Both the position numbers and the translations under genes were made by a program. A DNA stretch of 64,000 bases, taken from NCBI RefSeq assembly GCF_000346465.2, contig NC_034014.1, positions 4,203,385-4,267,384 on the forward strand. Direction: 5' to 3'. The stretch's first letter is position 1. Each line of letters begins with the position of its first letter. Source of the stretch: Prunus persica (lineage: Eukaryota; Streptophyta; Magnoliopsida; Rosales; Rosaceae). The notes beneath the pieces are model-generated. The model saw only the letters and a list, made by a program, of their open reading frames with translations, searched no databases and had not been told where the DNA came from. Shown piece by piece: positions 1 to 13,098 of the stretch.

Positions 1-1280
1 GAAAGAAACAGATTCACATGGGATGGGACATTGGTTCTTTTGCAGGTTCAGATTTTTCCTATTCCTTGGCCAAACCCAAAAGACCAAAGTCTATATTGCT
101 TTCAGAAAGGGACGCTGATATTTTAGAGGCTCCAAAATATCAATGCATACAGATATAATATTATCACTGCAATCACTACCTATCAATCGTTCCTCCACAC
201 CAATGATTACATTTATTTGATTTTGATTTCAGAAAATAAAGAGAAAGAAGATGCTCCAAATTTGTTACACAGTTTCTACCCTTCCTTTGATCAAGTTACG
301 ATCAAACTAGAGTTTTTGAGAGTTTTCTTGATTTCAAAAACCATTGGTCCATGAGGCACTATGTTTTAGCTTTTTTGTCTTGGTTAACCTCTCCCTTCAC
401 TCAGAACTGATACAACGTTGTGCTTCCCAAAGTAACATTAGATTTCCAGTTCTTCATATCTAATCCAACTGCATAAACAAAACTAGCACACCAAGGGAAA
501 AACACTGACCGAAAACAAAAAACAACCTAACCAACCACCCATGCAATGCCTGCAATATTCAAATCGACTTTGACAACCCTTTAGGGCAAAACTGACCATG
601 AAAACACCTGCCTGTCCCCGCCGACCCTTAGGTCAGTACAGCTTCACACTGGCGGAATTCCGGACTAGGACAAACCATCTTGTCTTTCACGTATGAAACA
701 TAAACTAGTTTGGCCAAATTTGAAAATCTTTGGCTTTCCGGCAACAATGCTGGTAAGTGGTAAAGATCAATTATCATCACCATCAATTGGTTCACTTCTC
801 CGAAAGATGCCCTTGGAATTCCAAAAAATATATGCAATTCATCTGGAACCTTTTGAACCAATTCATGAGGAATATTATATATTTCGTATGATAAATATCG
901 TATTCAACTCGAGAACAATTACAATTGCAGATAGGCAGATCATGTGTAATCTAGTAACAGTCAATGTACAACAGTTTCAGATACCAACCCGGTTGTGCCG
1001 AAATTAATATTGATGACACACTTGAGAAGGCTTGTGCAGATATAATCCCGACTTCTTTCCCTTCTCTCTGGATGGGCAGCTTGGGCTGGTAAATTGTGAG
1101 TTAAAACAAAGAGCACACTGGCACTTGTTAAAAATGAACCCAAAATATACAAGTTGTAAGGGAGAGCTGCTGCCAACCAAGAGGAAGAATTCACTGACAT
1201 GACAATGGCAAAAGAGCAGTAAGCTACTCCATATTTCACAGTTTCACTTGACATTGAGGAGCAGTAACAAGATACAGTTG
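1..1280. other. 3' flank of FTSH gene, no supported gene
   Basis: This stretch lies downstream of the FTSH stop codon and probably holds its 3' UTR plus intergenic DNA. Short open frames at 628-861 (minus), 693-1007 (plus) and 961-1254 (minus) overlap one another, match no family I recognise and show no convincing splice context. I do not call them genes. Confidence 0.5.
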
Positions 1281-4200
1281 TTAACCAGAGCCAGTCTGCA
1301 ATGGAAGAAGAGACTCTTGCTTGCCACTAATGAGAGACTCTTGCTTGCCACTAATGAAGATTGCCAATTCAGTTGGTGCAACTACCAATTTTAGCCACTC
1401 CTGTAGCTCTTCACCTTCTACTTTCTCTTTTTCTGAACAAGGAACACTCTCAGAACACCATGACAACTTCATAGAGTTACTTATATAATACAAAATAAAG
1501 AGCATATCCACACCCTAAGCTCAATAGATTTATACAAGCTCACTTAATTTGGAAATCCTATATCTTTAAAAAAAAAAAAACTATGCCCACAAATCTTTCA
1601 TCAATAGCGCTTGCAGCATACAAGCTACGATTCACTATAACTTGTAAGTACTTATTTAGAAATTTTACAGCTAATTGAGCATGCCTACATGTCCAGAAGA
1701 CCCGGATCAAATATTTGGAAAACAGAGACAGGACTTCATTTCATTCAATAACCAGACTCTGTTTATCAAAGCTAAAGCAATATTTTCCAAAAATTAACCA
1801 TCTCCAGGACCCCTACTCTTTGCAAGAAATGTCCACAGGTTAAAATTTGTATCATGCATGTTTGTACCAATTTGAGGCCACTGCAAACTTACAGGAGCAT
1901 TATAACATAATATCATATAAACTACAGAACGTAGGAAACAATATGATAATACCATAGCAGCAAAAAATCACCTTCCAGATGAGCACCGAGACCCTCCAAA
2001 ACACTAGGATTAGCACGCACGACAGATAGGGCTACATCCAAAGCAGATTGTAGTAATGCTTTAACCTCTCCTTGAACAAGATCAACAAGATGCCCCTGTT
2101 TTCATCACTCTAGGATCAGTATTTACTGCAAATAATTTGATAAGGAATAAAATAAAAATACACAGGACCTGATCCCTTCCCCAAGGAGCACCTCCCCCTG
2201 ACTCATCCATTCCACCAGCAGATAGTGTTGCTATAGACACAGGGCCAATGGTTTGATTGAGACCATACTCAGCTACTGCTTTGTATGCCATGTCAGTCGC
2301 TCGTCGTATATCATCAAGTGCACCTGTTGATACACGACCTGAATATACAAATTCTTCTGCTGCGCGTCCTCCGAGAAGCGTAGCCAAACGTCCACGTAAC
2401 TCATCAATGAATAGTAAATATCTATCTTCGCTTGTCGGAGGAGTATAAGTAAAGCCCAATGCCCCTCCTGACCGTGGCAATATGCTCAATTTCTGATAAC
2501 ACAAAGACAGAATAATTAGTATATCCATGTTTTTTTGTTTTTTTTGGGTAAGATGCATCCATGTAATTTGGAAGTTAATAAATATGCTATTGCGTGAACA
2601 TGACCTCAATTATTCCCTATTTCTCACATAATATTTCCAAGTTACTTTTTTTGAATCTGTTCATGAACAAATTTCAGTACTGAACTCACCTCAACACGTG
2701 GCTGTCCAGGAAGAAGACTTGCAACAGCAGTCCCTACTACTGCATGACCAGCTTCATGCCGTGCAACTACAGCCTTCTCACTTCCCTGCAACTTGGCAGT
2801 CTTCTTTTCTATGCCCTATAACAAGTAATTCGGCTAAGTTTATGTACTAGTTAATCAGAAAACAATAACTTCTTGTTTTAAAAATGTTGTCACTGAACAG
2901 TATGCACCCCAATGCACCTGAGCGGAAAACACACCTCAATGCACAGGGTGGTTAAAACAACAATAGGGTGGAAGATGTGTTACTAAAGTTATACATCAAG
3001 AGAAACATGTTCATAAGAACCCAAAAAGAAAAAAACCAATGAATGGGAACCTCCTTGGTCATAAGAGCAGCATTCAAGTACAGGCACTTCTGATGATCGG
3101 GGTAAAGACCAAGAGGGTTGCATAAATATAAAACAAAACCACAACGCACCCACAATATAGACCAGCACAAGAAAGTCATGAAAAGAAACCCTAACATCAG
3201 AATCAGCTGGGAACATAAAAGAAAGAGAAAAGGTTGAAAAACAATCAAATACAATTTTATTACGGTTTTGAATCATATTTCAGGAAAATAGGTTGAACTA
3301 ATATTTGAGAAGGAGGGAGACTTACAGCTATTGATCTCTCCACAGCTTGAATGAAATCAATTTTTTCCACAACCACCTTGCTTTGTCTTCCGGCCAATAA
3401 AGCAGCTTCATTCACCAAATTTGCAAGATCTGCCCTGCAAAAAATATAATAAGAAACATCACTCCTAATGTGTTAGTCACACACACAACAATTTATTCAT
3501 TCATTTAATTAATTATAATTCAGTACATATTCTAAACAGACTGAACAGTGAGCTCCGTATATATACCCAGTAAAGCCAGTAGTCATAGAAGCAATGTCAC
3601 CAAGGTAAACATCTTTTGCCAAAGGGAGTTCCTTTTTGGAAACATGCACTTTTAGAATCGCTTCTCTTCCCGTCCTATCTGGTGTTTCCACCTATTGAGA
3701 AAAGGGAAAAGATTTCATGTGATATAACATTTATATGCACGTACATACATATATGAAAAAAAATATTCCCAACTAAAACTTTCTTTCATATCATTTTTGA
3801 CAATGAGAGGGGTACTAGAACTAAAATACAAACCATAACCACACGATCAAATCTCCCTGGTCGACGAAGTGCTGGGTCTAAGACATCTGAGCGATTAGTT
3901 GCTCCAAGGACAATAACCGCAGAATTGCTGTCAAACCCATCCATCTCCTACAATGAGAATTCAAGCATTAATTAATGTCACTGGAATGTCGCCAAAAGTT
4001 ACAAATGCATAAAACTAAGTTGTAGCACAGAGCTTACAGTGAGCAATTGATTCAAGGTTTGTTCTCGCTCATCATTGCTGACAATACGGAATTTTCCATC
4101 CCGACTTTTTGCTACAGCATCTATCTGTGGTAAGCAAGCAATATTAAAACCAATCCACAGAAAACCACATAGGTCAAGAATCAAGATAACACAAGCAAAC

Positions 4201-6520
4201 ATCCATGTCCAAACCTCATCAATGAATATTATTGACGGTGCCTCCTTTTTGGCACGTGCAAATAGATCCCTTACGCGAGAAGCACCCATGCCAACATACA
4301 ACTCTACGAACTCACTAGCAGAGCAACTTATAAAGGGCACTTCAGCTTCCCCAGCCACAGCCTTGGCAAGAAGAGTCTTGCCTGTCCCAGGAAGACCCAC
4401 CTGTAGGATAAACAAGCCATACTTTCCTAATATTAAACAAAATACAGACTCTTCTACACAGCCTCCAAACATACACTGGCATACAAGCAGTAGATGGGAC
4501 CATTCAAGGGTAAAACTAAGAAAATGTCCAGGTGCAAAGATTTATCTCGCCAATGATACAGTATTGTAAATGAAGTGTCAAAAGAAAAACTTGGGGGCAT
4601 GGGAAATCTCCAAGAAACAGACCTAGCATAGTTGGCCTATCAAGTTAACCATATATGACTTCCCACTCTCTGGTTTATGAGGTCACATTCATTCTTAGTT
4701 TTCGCTAAAACTCACCAAGAGAACTCCTCGTGGAGGACGAGCACCAAGTCGTACATACTTGTCTGGATTCCGAAGGAATTCCTGGTCAGTAAACATCAAG
4801 GCAAACATTTTTTTTCAAGAAAATGAATAGAAGAACTTTTCTAGGAAACACTAGAAAGTCTTTAGGATCCTCTAGAAGACTCTGATGATCCAATAGTTAT
4901 ATCAAAGTAAACTGAGGGGTGTCCAACATACCACAATTTCTTCTAGCTCCTCTTTAGCCTCATCAACACCAGCAACATCAGCAAAGGTTATTGTTTCCCC
5001 TTGTTCAGATGCTTTAGCACTGCCAGAGCCTCCAGATTTTCGGTTCCTAATCTGACCAGCTGTGTGCTGTACACAAGCATGTATTCACTGAGAACCACGT
5101 AGCACAAATTTCAAAGCACCAAAAAGAAAAAGGAGACAGAGTTGAAAGAAACAAGCACCACTGGCTCACACCTGAGAAAAGCTTACAGGGAACCGGTGCA
5201 GAAGCCCTGCAAGCACAGCAACGTAAAACAAAGCTATCTGCAGGGACCAGAGTCAAAGTCAATAGATTAGAAATTCCTTCCATGAAATATCATAAACATT
5301 TGTCTCAATACACACCGTGAATAACAAAGGAAACTTCTTTTGAATAACAAGTATATGTTAAGATACAAGGGAATATGGATTTACATGTTAGTGAAAAATT
5401 CGTACCCTGGGATCAACATAACATTCATATTCAGGCCTTCTACATGTACAGAATCCAACATAATTAATTTTGTACCTTCAATCATAACCATTCATGCTGG
5501 TTACTTAGTTCATTAATTTGTAACTAACCAACTTGTAAGTTCACAAGAGTTGCTCTGTAAGGTCAAATATTAAGAGTTCTATAGCTTGTTTTTGTCATAA
5601 CAAATTTTTCAGCAGGATAACCAAATAATATCTAACAACCAAAAACTTACCATTGCGGAGTTCAAAAATCCACCTGTCCGCTTATCGGGCGACCCAAACT
5701 CCACCTCATTCTCAAGCATCTTCTCATACGGCGCCTTTATATCACTTGGCCTCGTCGTCGTGTAAACCACCCTCTTCGTCGGAGCCACACTCCTTATCAA
5801 AGCCTCCGAATCTTGAAACTTACTAACCCCACCACTCACTTCACTTTCTTGCTCACCCTGCTCAGACTTCAACTTGAACATAACATGAACCCCATCAACC
5901 TCAACCTTCTGCACCTGGTTACTATTAATCTTACTCAAAAAATCACTGTACGGCACGCTAATAAACGTCGTCGGAGTCCTCGGCTCCGACCCTGGTAATG
6001 GAATTCCAGGTCTGAGCAACCGCATAACGAAAATCACAATACCCAATTGCAAGAGCAAGATTCCAATCTCTTGGGCTTGAACTATGGGCTGCCACCGCCA
6101 TTTCCCTCCTTTGGACCACCACCAATTCGCTTTCTTTTGGCTCTCTCTCCGCCGATTCGAAGCCGGCGAGCTCGAATTGGGCTTGTTGTTGTTCACCCCT
6201 TGGCCCTCGCTCGCCTTCGCCTCGCTCTTCTCCCCTGAATCGTTGTCCTGACCACTCGCCGAAACCCTAACCGTCCTGAACCCTCCATGGCTCTTCCAGA
6301 GACTGAACCTCTCCGAAACTCTCACAGCTCTGTCCTGTCCGTACAACGCGACTGACTTGGACGCCGGCGTATTCGAAACAACCCGTCTCGCTTCCTGGTT
6401 GAAAACCCTAGCTTGACCACGAACGAAGCCCAATCCATGGCGGCAGTGATAAGCATTAGAATTCGAATTTAAGCAGAACCTACTGTGGATTGTTGGACGT
6501 AAATACTCGACCGACGACAT
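1281..6520 (-). CDS. FTSH9: Chloroplast ATP-dependent zinc metalloprotease FtsH, FTSH7/9 type
   Basis: Membrane-bound AAA+ protease of the chloroplast that unfolds and degrades membrane proteins. Thirteen exons join in frame: 5651-6520, 5172-5237, 4932-5066, 4716-4781, 4215-4400, 4038-4124, 3834-3947, 3567-3691, 3326-3434, 2690-2815, 2169-2492, 1972-2095 and 1281-1432. The sum is 2484 nt (827 aa), close to the roughly 800 aa of Arabidopsis FTSH7 and FTSH9. The Ser/Arg-rich N-terminus looks like a transit peptide. Hydrophobic spans lie near residues 152-168 and 291-306. Walker A is GLPGTGKT (381-388), Walker B IIFIDE (436-441), and the zinc motif HEAGH is at 606-610. GALDDI (about 685-690) supplies the likely third zinc ligand. 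The C-terminus [16 protein letters not shown] fits the FTSH7/9 pair. FTSH7 versus FTSH9 cannot be separated by eye. A 24-bp duplication lies near the stop. Confidence 0.95.
1311..1357 (-). repeat. 24-bp tandem duplication in last FTSH exon
   Basis: Two adjacent copies of a 24-bp unit starting at 1311 and 1335 differ at most at the last base. They are in frame and double the peptide SGKQESL near the C-terminus of the protease. The length change is a multiple of three, so the reading frame survives to the stop at 1281-1283. Confidence 0.9.
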
Positions 6521-7247
6521 CCCAAAACCCTAAAAAATCCAAATTCACAATTCAAAATTTCATAAATTTATATATACATGTTCGTATGCGCCCTTCCAAT
6601 ACAGAACTAGATTTCAGTTTCGTCTATGGTGCTTGCTTCAAGCCTATGACCATTAACCGCTAAGGCAAAGGTTGGAACTTTGGGACACAGGAGAGAGAAA
6701 AAAAACAGAGTATATAAAAGAAGGAGATCAATTTGGAATTTGAGCCGTCGGATGAAGAAGGCGTTGGAGATCCTAACCGTCAACTTTATCGTTATCCAAC
6801 GTTTTTCCCCATAATGGGCTGGGGTCCTGTGTGTCGCTTGAGAAGATAGTTTGTGCTCTGAGGTCGTTTACCGCAGCACGTGTCGTAAAACGACACCAAT
6901 ATTTTTCGGGTTTTGGGCCGTGCCACGAGCCGCTTGCTGGTTGGTGGGCTGGGATAGTAGAAATGGATTGGGCCTTGACTTGAGTGATGCACAAGTCAAT
7001 CACAACCGCCACTTCTTCAAATACCTGTTTCTTATTTTGTCTTATTGTGGTTTGAGTGATGGAGGCTGAAGGAGAAAAATTTAGAAAGGTGAAAAGTCCT
7101 GAAATAAAGGATCTTACAAAGCCATGAGCCAAGCAAAAAATTAAGCTGCTAAAATTGGAAAAAAACCCCAAATGCATAGTTGCAGGGAACAAAGAAAAAA
7201 TTTGTGATACTTCTTTGTTTTGTAGGCAAAGTTTGACCCTTCCTTTG

Positions 7248-7301
<54 letters not shown>

Positions 7302-7571
7302 AGCTATGTTTGCTCTTTGTGCCTCACATTTCTTATGGTTTTGTGTCAAAAATATCATCCATCCCCAGTGCTGAATCCTTTTTCTTGAACAAAACCCGAT
7401 TTTCGTCTAATATTAAAATGCGGGTTGCCTTTTGTTTCCGCATTTCTCAATTCCTAGTACCACTGCCTTAATTGTGCTAGGTTTGAATGTATATGTTGTA
7501 GGTTTACAGACAAATATTCACCTAGTTTGTTTTGGTTCTGTTTTTTATTTAGATTGTTCAGAGAGATAGAT
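6521..7571. promoter_or_regulatory. Shared upstream region of two divergent genes
   Basis: About 1 kb separates the FTSH start codon (minus) from the repeat-protein start codon (plus), so both promoters and 5' UTRs should lie here. Visible elements are a CACGTG G-box at 6877-6882 and a GA microsatellite at 7251-7296, typical of plant 5' UTRs. No clear TATA box was found. Assigning either element to one gene is inference. Confidence 0.5.
7251..7296. repeat. (GA)n microsatellite
   Basis: An uninterrupted GA dinucleotide run of about 46 bp lies about 280 bp upstream of the repeat-protein start codon, probably in its 5' UTR or promoter. Confidence 0.95.
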
Positions 7572-10500
7572 ATGGCTGTTGGTGCAGAGGCTATACTAGT
7601 TTGTGTGTGGAGAGTTCTTCATTTTTCCATGAAGACTACTAGCTTATGTGTACAGAAGCATTCATTTGTTTCAGCCATTTTGTTTTTCATCTACTTCCTT
7701 TATGTATTTTTCAATCTTTTTGTCTTCTGGTTTCCATTTCTGGTCTGCATTGCTGCTCTGCTCAGAGTTTTTTGGACTTCTGGAGGACTCACAATCCTAG
7801 AGGTCAAACGGGATGAGAAATGGATTAATGACCGAATTCCATGTAAAAAATCTGAATCTGTTCAAGATGATGTTGCTGTTAATCGAGATGGGTGCTCCGT
7901 GTTAACAAAACAGAAAAGTAGACGAACAAATGTTGCAAGAAGGTGCAGAGAAGAAGGGGATGCACAAGCTGGCAAGGTGGAAAAAGACGCGCCTATATCG
8001 ACAACTTGGAAAGATAATTTAATCAGTGGAACTGCCTTGGTTGGCAAAAACACCAAGGCAGTCATGGAGGAGAAAGAGAATAAAACTTCCTGTCATGGAG
8101 AGAGCTCCACTGCTAAAGCATCATCTACTGACAATATTCAACTTCTTGTTGAGCAGCACCAATCTGTCCTAGATTCTGACCTTTCAGATTCTAATCTCTC
8201 GTCGTCTGATGACTCAGATGGACAGACTGAAAAATCCGAAGGTGGCGGGATTGATGGAGGAATAGCACAAGAGGATGGGAATAAGGCTGTGCAGTGGACA
8301 GATGATGATCAAAAAAATCTTATGGATCTTGGATTTTCTGAGATTGAAAGAAACAAAAGGCTGGAAAGTTTAATTGCCAGAAGAAGAGCAAGAAAGTTAT
8401 TCAAAATCCAGGTTGAGAAAGGTCTAATTGACTTGGACACTATAATACCAGGTCAAATTGCTCCCATTTTTATTGCGAAAAACAACCCTTTCGAATTCGT
8501 GGAAGGCTGTAATGAGATGGACACACCTGGTTCAGCGCCTTCCATTTTGTTACCTATGCAAAATCCATTTGATCTTCCATATGATCCACTCGAAGAGAAG
8601 CCGAACCTTATGGCAGATAGTTTCCAACAAGAATTCACAGCAGTTCAGCCAAAGGATGTGCTATTTTGCAGGCATGAGAGCTTCTCTTTGGGGGCTTCTT
8701 CTTTCCCATTAGAAACCAGGAAGAAAGCAATGGATGTAAAGGGGTTCTCCAGATTTAAGAAGCAATCAGGTTTTTGTTACTTTCTTGTAGTTCTTACTTT
8801 CTTCAGAAGCTGAAAAGAAAATTTGAGTGGCTTATGATTCTTAACTGCATGCATCCATGCATGTTTCTTTTGCCCCATGCAGAGACGGGATCTCACGATA
8901 AGCATATCGAAAGAATGCTGTCGGGTAAGCATGATGATGTTATTGAAGCTCTGTTGTCAAAAGTACGTGACAGATCTGAGATTGACGGCAACCCTGATAT
9001 TGCTGAGAATGGAATTGAATCCTCCTCCGTTCAGGCAACAAGCTCAGTGAAACCCAAAGATGGAGGCAGCGGAGAAAGTCAAAGTGCGATCGATATCAAA
9101 GGAGAGATTAAGATAGAAAATATAAGTGAAGGTCAGATGGAGCAACAAATAACAGATGACAGCAATGATGATGAGTCAAGCTCAACATCATATTCTGAAG
9201 AAGATGACCACACATTCAATGCTAGTACATCTGGACCACCCCCTCAAAATGCATTATCGAAAGTGAGACATGTTCCACCAAAACCTTTAACTTGTTCAGT
9301 CCCTAAGAGCAAAACTGCGAAAGAAGCTTTATATGAGTCTAGCCCGTCTGCAAATGAAAGGAGCAGATTTGAAGAACGTTTGTTTTATGCAGAAAGGGGC
9401 ACTTGTCATACTCCTACATACTCTATAGCTTCTGACCTGCAGGTGGAGGTCTCAGAGCTTGGTTCACCTCCACTGACCATTGACGGGGCCAATTCACCCA
9501 CAGATAGAGAATCATTGAACTTAGATGGGGACTTTGAAAGAGAGTATATGTGGGCAGCCTCATCTCAATCATCCAGAACAGAAGAAAATGAATCAAAATC
9601 GAGGGGAGTACGGGGACTAAGTGAGAAGGACCTTGCAGACATAAGATCTTCAGGAAACAATAAGAACACCACGGGTGTTGCTGAATCATCCATGCCTTTG
9701 CAACAGCCAGAAGAACTAGATGATGCGTGTTCATTGTCATCTTCAATGACAGAAATTTATGGAGACAGTCAAGTCCATTCAGTGAATTCTGATGGAAAGA
9801 TCCATGATGATGTCAGGCAAGTAGTGGAAGAAGTTGGGAACCCAAGGACTTCTAGCTCATTGAATGCACTTTCGCCCGAAAATCAAGAGGAAACAATGAA
9901 GTTGACAGATAAGTTGGTATCTCATCCTTCTGTAAATCCAGAGGTCAGTCCAAGTTTTGAGCAGTCCAAATTTCACTAATTTATATAAATCTTATAGAAA
10001 TGGAACAACTATCCTTTTTTCCTAAAAGACAGTCTATTAATCTTCGACATGCTGATACATCTTCCTCTCTCTGATCTTTTCGGATATTAAACAGGAATCG
10101 TCTAATCCTCCTGGTGAGACTACAAAGAAGGTGAATATTCCGGCAGCCAACACAATTGATAACTCGAAAGATGAGAAGAAAAATACAGACAGAGACGGTG
10201 GAGCCCAGATATCGACTAAGAAAGAGTCTGTGAGAGGGCTATCAAAACCAAATGAGGGGACTATTTCAGAATCTAACAGGCATTTGGTGAAAGGTTCTGT
10301 AAATCCTGCTGAACGTCAAGCCACCTTGGACAGTACACAACCAACAATGGACAATGAGAATTCAAACCATAGTGAGGGAGGTCTTCAAAAGGTAACTGAA
10401 AATGAGGGCAAAAAAGAACTTGATGCTAAAAAGGACTTGAACCCAGTTCAAGGCAATAAAGATGAGCAAGGTACTGCACAAAGGGGAGTTTCTGAGGTAA

Positions 10501-13098
10501 AGCAGATATCTGGTGATCCCATTGCATCAGCTCCACAGAAAAATTTGGTGAGCAAAGATGTTCCCGTTAATTCGACTTCATCGTCATCTCCTACGTCAGT
10601 GTTGCTAGAACATATCCCAAAGGACCAAGTGTCCTCATCAATTTCTAACCCTGAGGGTGCCTCAAAATCTGAGGTGGGAGACAAGGTGAAAAGTAATTCA
10701 TCAGAAGAGAAGCCGCATGACAGTACACTGTTGGCACCTCAAAATGTAATGCATTCTGTGGAGAAACCAACAAATCAGCAATCCAATACAAGTGATTCTA
10801 AAACATCACAGGTTTGTGACTCTTAAGCAACTAAAGATACATTATTAGATTGAAAGAAAACCAGTGGTACATGCTTTTGATCAAATTATATGATTTGTTA
10901 TTTCTCTGGTGACATGATCTCATGATGGGTGGGATCAAAATCCTAATTAAATTAGACTGGTTGGACTCATGCTTACATCTCATATTGAACAGGAACCAGG
11001 TAAGCCTCCAGAGAAGTCCACTGAGGAAATCAACATCATATTGAATAAACAAGCTGAAGATATTGGGAATTTATCACAAAAGGCAACAGAAGCTGCTTCA
11101 GTATTAAAAAAACAAGCTGATGAAATTGAAAAGGTTTCACGAAAAGCAACAGAAGCTGCTGCTGAACTCCAAAACCCAGCTGAAGAAACAGGAAATATGT
11201 CACAGAAAGCAACAGAGGCTACTTTAGATATGAAAAAATCAGCTGAAGAAATTTGCAGTGCATCACAAAAAGCAAACGAGGTAGTTTCAGAGATTAAAGT
11301 ACCAGCTGAAGGAATTATAAATGTATCACAAAAGGCAACAGAAGCTGCTGCAGAATTGAGAAAAACATCCGAAGAAATCGCAAATGTATCGCAAAAGGCA
11401 ACTACAGTAGAATTAAAAAAACCAGCTGAAGAAAGTGTGAGTGGATCAAATAAAGCAACGGAGGCTGCTGCACAATTTAAAAAAGCAGCTGAAGAAATTG
11501 AAGATGTATCACAAAAAGCTAGAGAGTCTGATGCAGAATTGAAGAAACCAGCTGAGGCAATAGTAAATGTATCACACAAGGCAACAGATCCCACAGTAGA
11601 ATTAAAACAATCAGCTGAAGGAGTTGGGAGTGTATCCCAAAGGGAAACAGAGGCTGCTGCACAATTAAAAAAACCAGCTGAAGAAAATGAAAATGTATCG
11701 CAAAAAGCTTCAAAGGTTGATGCAGAATTGAATAAACCAGCTGAGGAAATTAGAAATGCATCAGAAAAGCAAACAGGGGATGCTACAGAATTTAAAAAAC
11801 CAGCTGAAGAAATTGGAAATGCATCACAAAAAGCAACATATTCTACTTCAGATTTGAAAAACCCAGCTGAACAAATAGGAAATGTATTGCAAAACACAAG
11901 AGAAGCTGCTTCAGAATTGAAAAAAGTGAGTGATGAAATTGGAAGTGTATCAACAAAAGAAACAGTGGCTACTGCAGAGTTGAAAAAGCCAGCTGAAGAA
12001 GTTGGAAGTTTATCACGAAAGGCGACAGAGGCTCCTGCAGAACTAAAAAGGCCACCTGAAGAAATTGGAAATGTATCACAAAACGCAAATGAGGCTCCCG
12101 TACAGTTGAAAAATCCATCTGAAGAAATTGGAAGTGTACCACAAAGAGCAAGGGATGCTCCTGCAGAAGTGAAAAAACCAGCGGAAGAAATAGGGAATGT
12201 ATCACAAAAAGCATCACAGACTGCTGCAGAATCTTTAAAACAAGGTGAAAAAACTGAAAATTTATCAGGAAAAGCAATAGAGGCTACTGCAGAGTTGAAA
12301 AAACCAACAGAAGAAATGGGAAATGTTTCACAAAAAGTAAGAGAGGGTCCTGCAGAGTTGGAAAAACCGATTGAAAAAATTGGGAGTGCATCAGAAAAAG
12401 CAACAGAGGCTGCTGAAGAATTGAAAAAATCTGCTCAAGAAATTGGAAGTGGAAGTGCATCACAAAAAGCAACAGAGGCTCATGCAGAATTGAAAAAAGC
12501 ATCGGAAGAAATTGAAAGTGGATCGCAAAAAGCAACAGAGCCTGCTGGAGAATCAAAAAAACCAGCTGAAAATATTGAAAATGTCTGGGGAAAGACAACA
12601 GAGGCAACTGCAGGGTTGGAAAAACCAGAAGTTGGAAGTACTTCAGAAAAAACAACGGATACTGCTGCAGAATTGAAAAAACCAATTGAAGAAATTGGAA
12701 ATGTATCACAAAAAGCAACGGAGGCTCCTATAGAATTGAAAAAACCATCTGAAGAAATTGGAAGTGTATCACCGAAAGTGACAGAGACTCCTGCAGAATT
12801 GAAAAGGCCAGCTGAAGAAATAGGAAAGGTATCAGAAAAAGCAATAGAAGCTGGTGTAGAATTAAAAAAAAGAGATGAAAAAGTTGAAAACTTGTTAGAA
12901 AAAGCAACAAAGACTGCTGCAGAACTGAAAAACCCAACTGCAGAAATTGGAAGTGTTTCACAAAAAGCAACCAAAGTTTCTGCAGATGAAAAGAGTGGAA
13001 GTATATCACAAAAAGCAACAGAGGCTGCTCCAGAATTGGAAAAAACAACAGAGGCTGCTGTAGAGCTGAAAAAACCAGTTGAAGAAATCAAAATTTAA
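7572..13098 (+). CDS. Large membrane-anchored protein with 21-residue repeat array
   Basis: Function unknown. Exons 7572-8769, 8883-9943, 10095-10811 and 10993-13098 join in frame to about 1693 aa. The chosen start is an ATG after a purine-rich leader; an in-frame ATG lies at 7527. Residues about 36-72 are strongly hydrophobic (one or two membrane spans). The rest is acidic, Ser-rich and probably disordered, with a conserved-looking block RLESLIARRRARKLFKIQVE and NPFDLPYDP. I recall this block in uncharacterised plant proteins (perhaps the Arabidopsis At5g17910/At2g29620 group), but cannot confirm it. Exon 4 codes about 33 copies of a 21-residue unit like ATEAAAELKKPAEEIGNVSQK-minus-one. The stop at 13096-13098 seems to follow a one-base frame change: further repeat sequence and a splice-ready exon lie beyond it in another frame. 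Confidence 0.8.
11026..13086 (+). repeat. 63-bp coding minisatellite, about 33 units
   Basis: Exon 4 of the preceding gene is a tandem array with a 63-bp period. Each unit codes 21 residues of the pattern A-T-E-A-x-x-E-L-K-K-P-A-E-E-I-G-x-V-S-Q-K. Units 7, 26, 32 and 33 are shortened and one is lengthened by Gly-Ser. Three heptads per unit would suit a helix or coiled coil, though a Pro in most units argues for short helices. Copies are diverged, so the array is not freshly expanded. Confidence 0.93.

Noticed and set aside
961..1254. Minus-strand open frame with a hydrophobic stretch downstream of FTSH
   Set aside because: It lies in the likely 3' UTR or flank, overlaps other chance frames and resembles no family I know.
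10980..13091. Several long minus-strand open frames (Phe/Leu/Ser-rich) opposite the repeat exon
   Set aside because: They mirror the 63-bp repeat of the plus-strand gene, have no independent domain, and stay open only because of the repeat's codon pattern.
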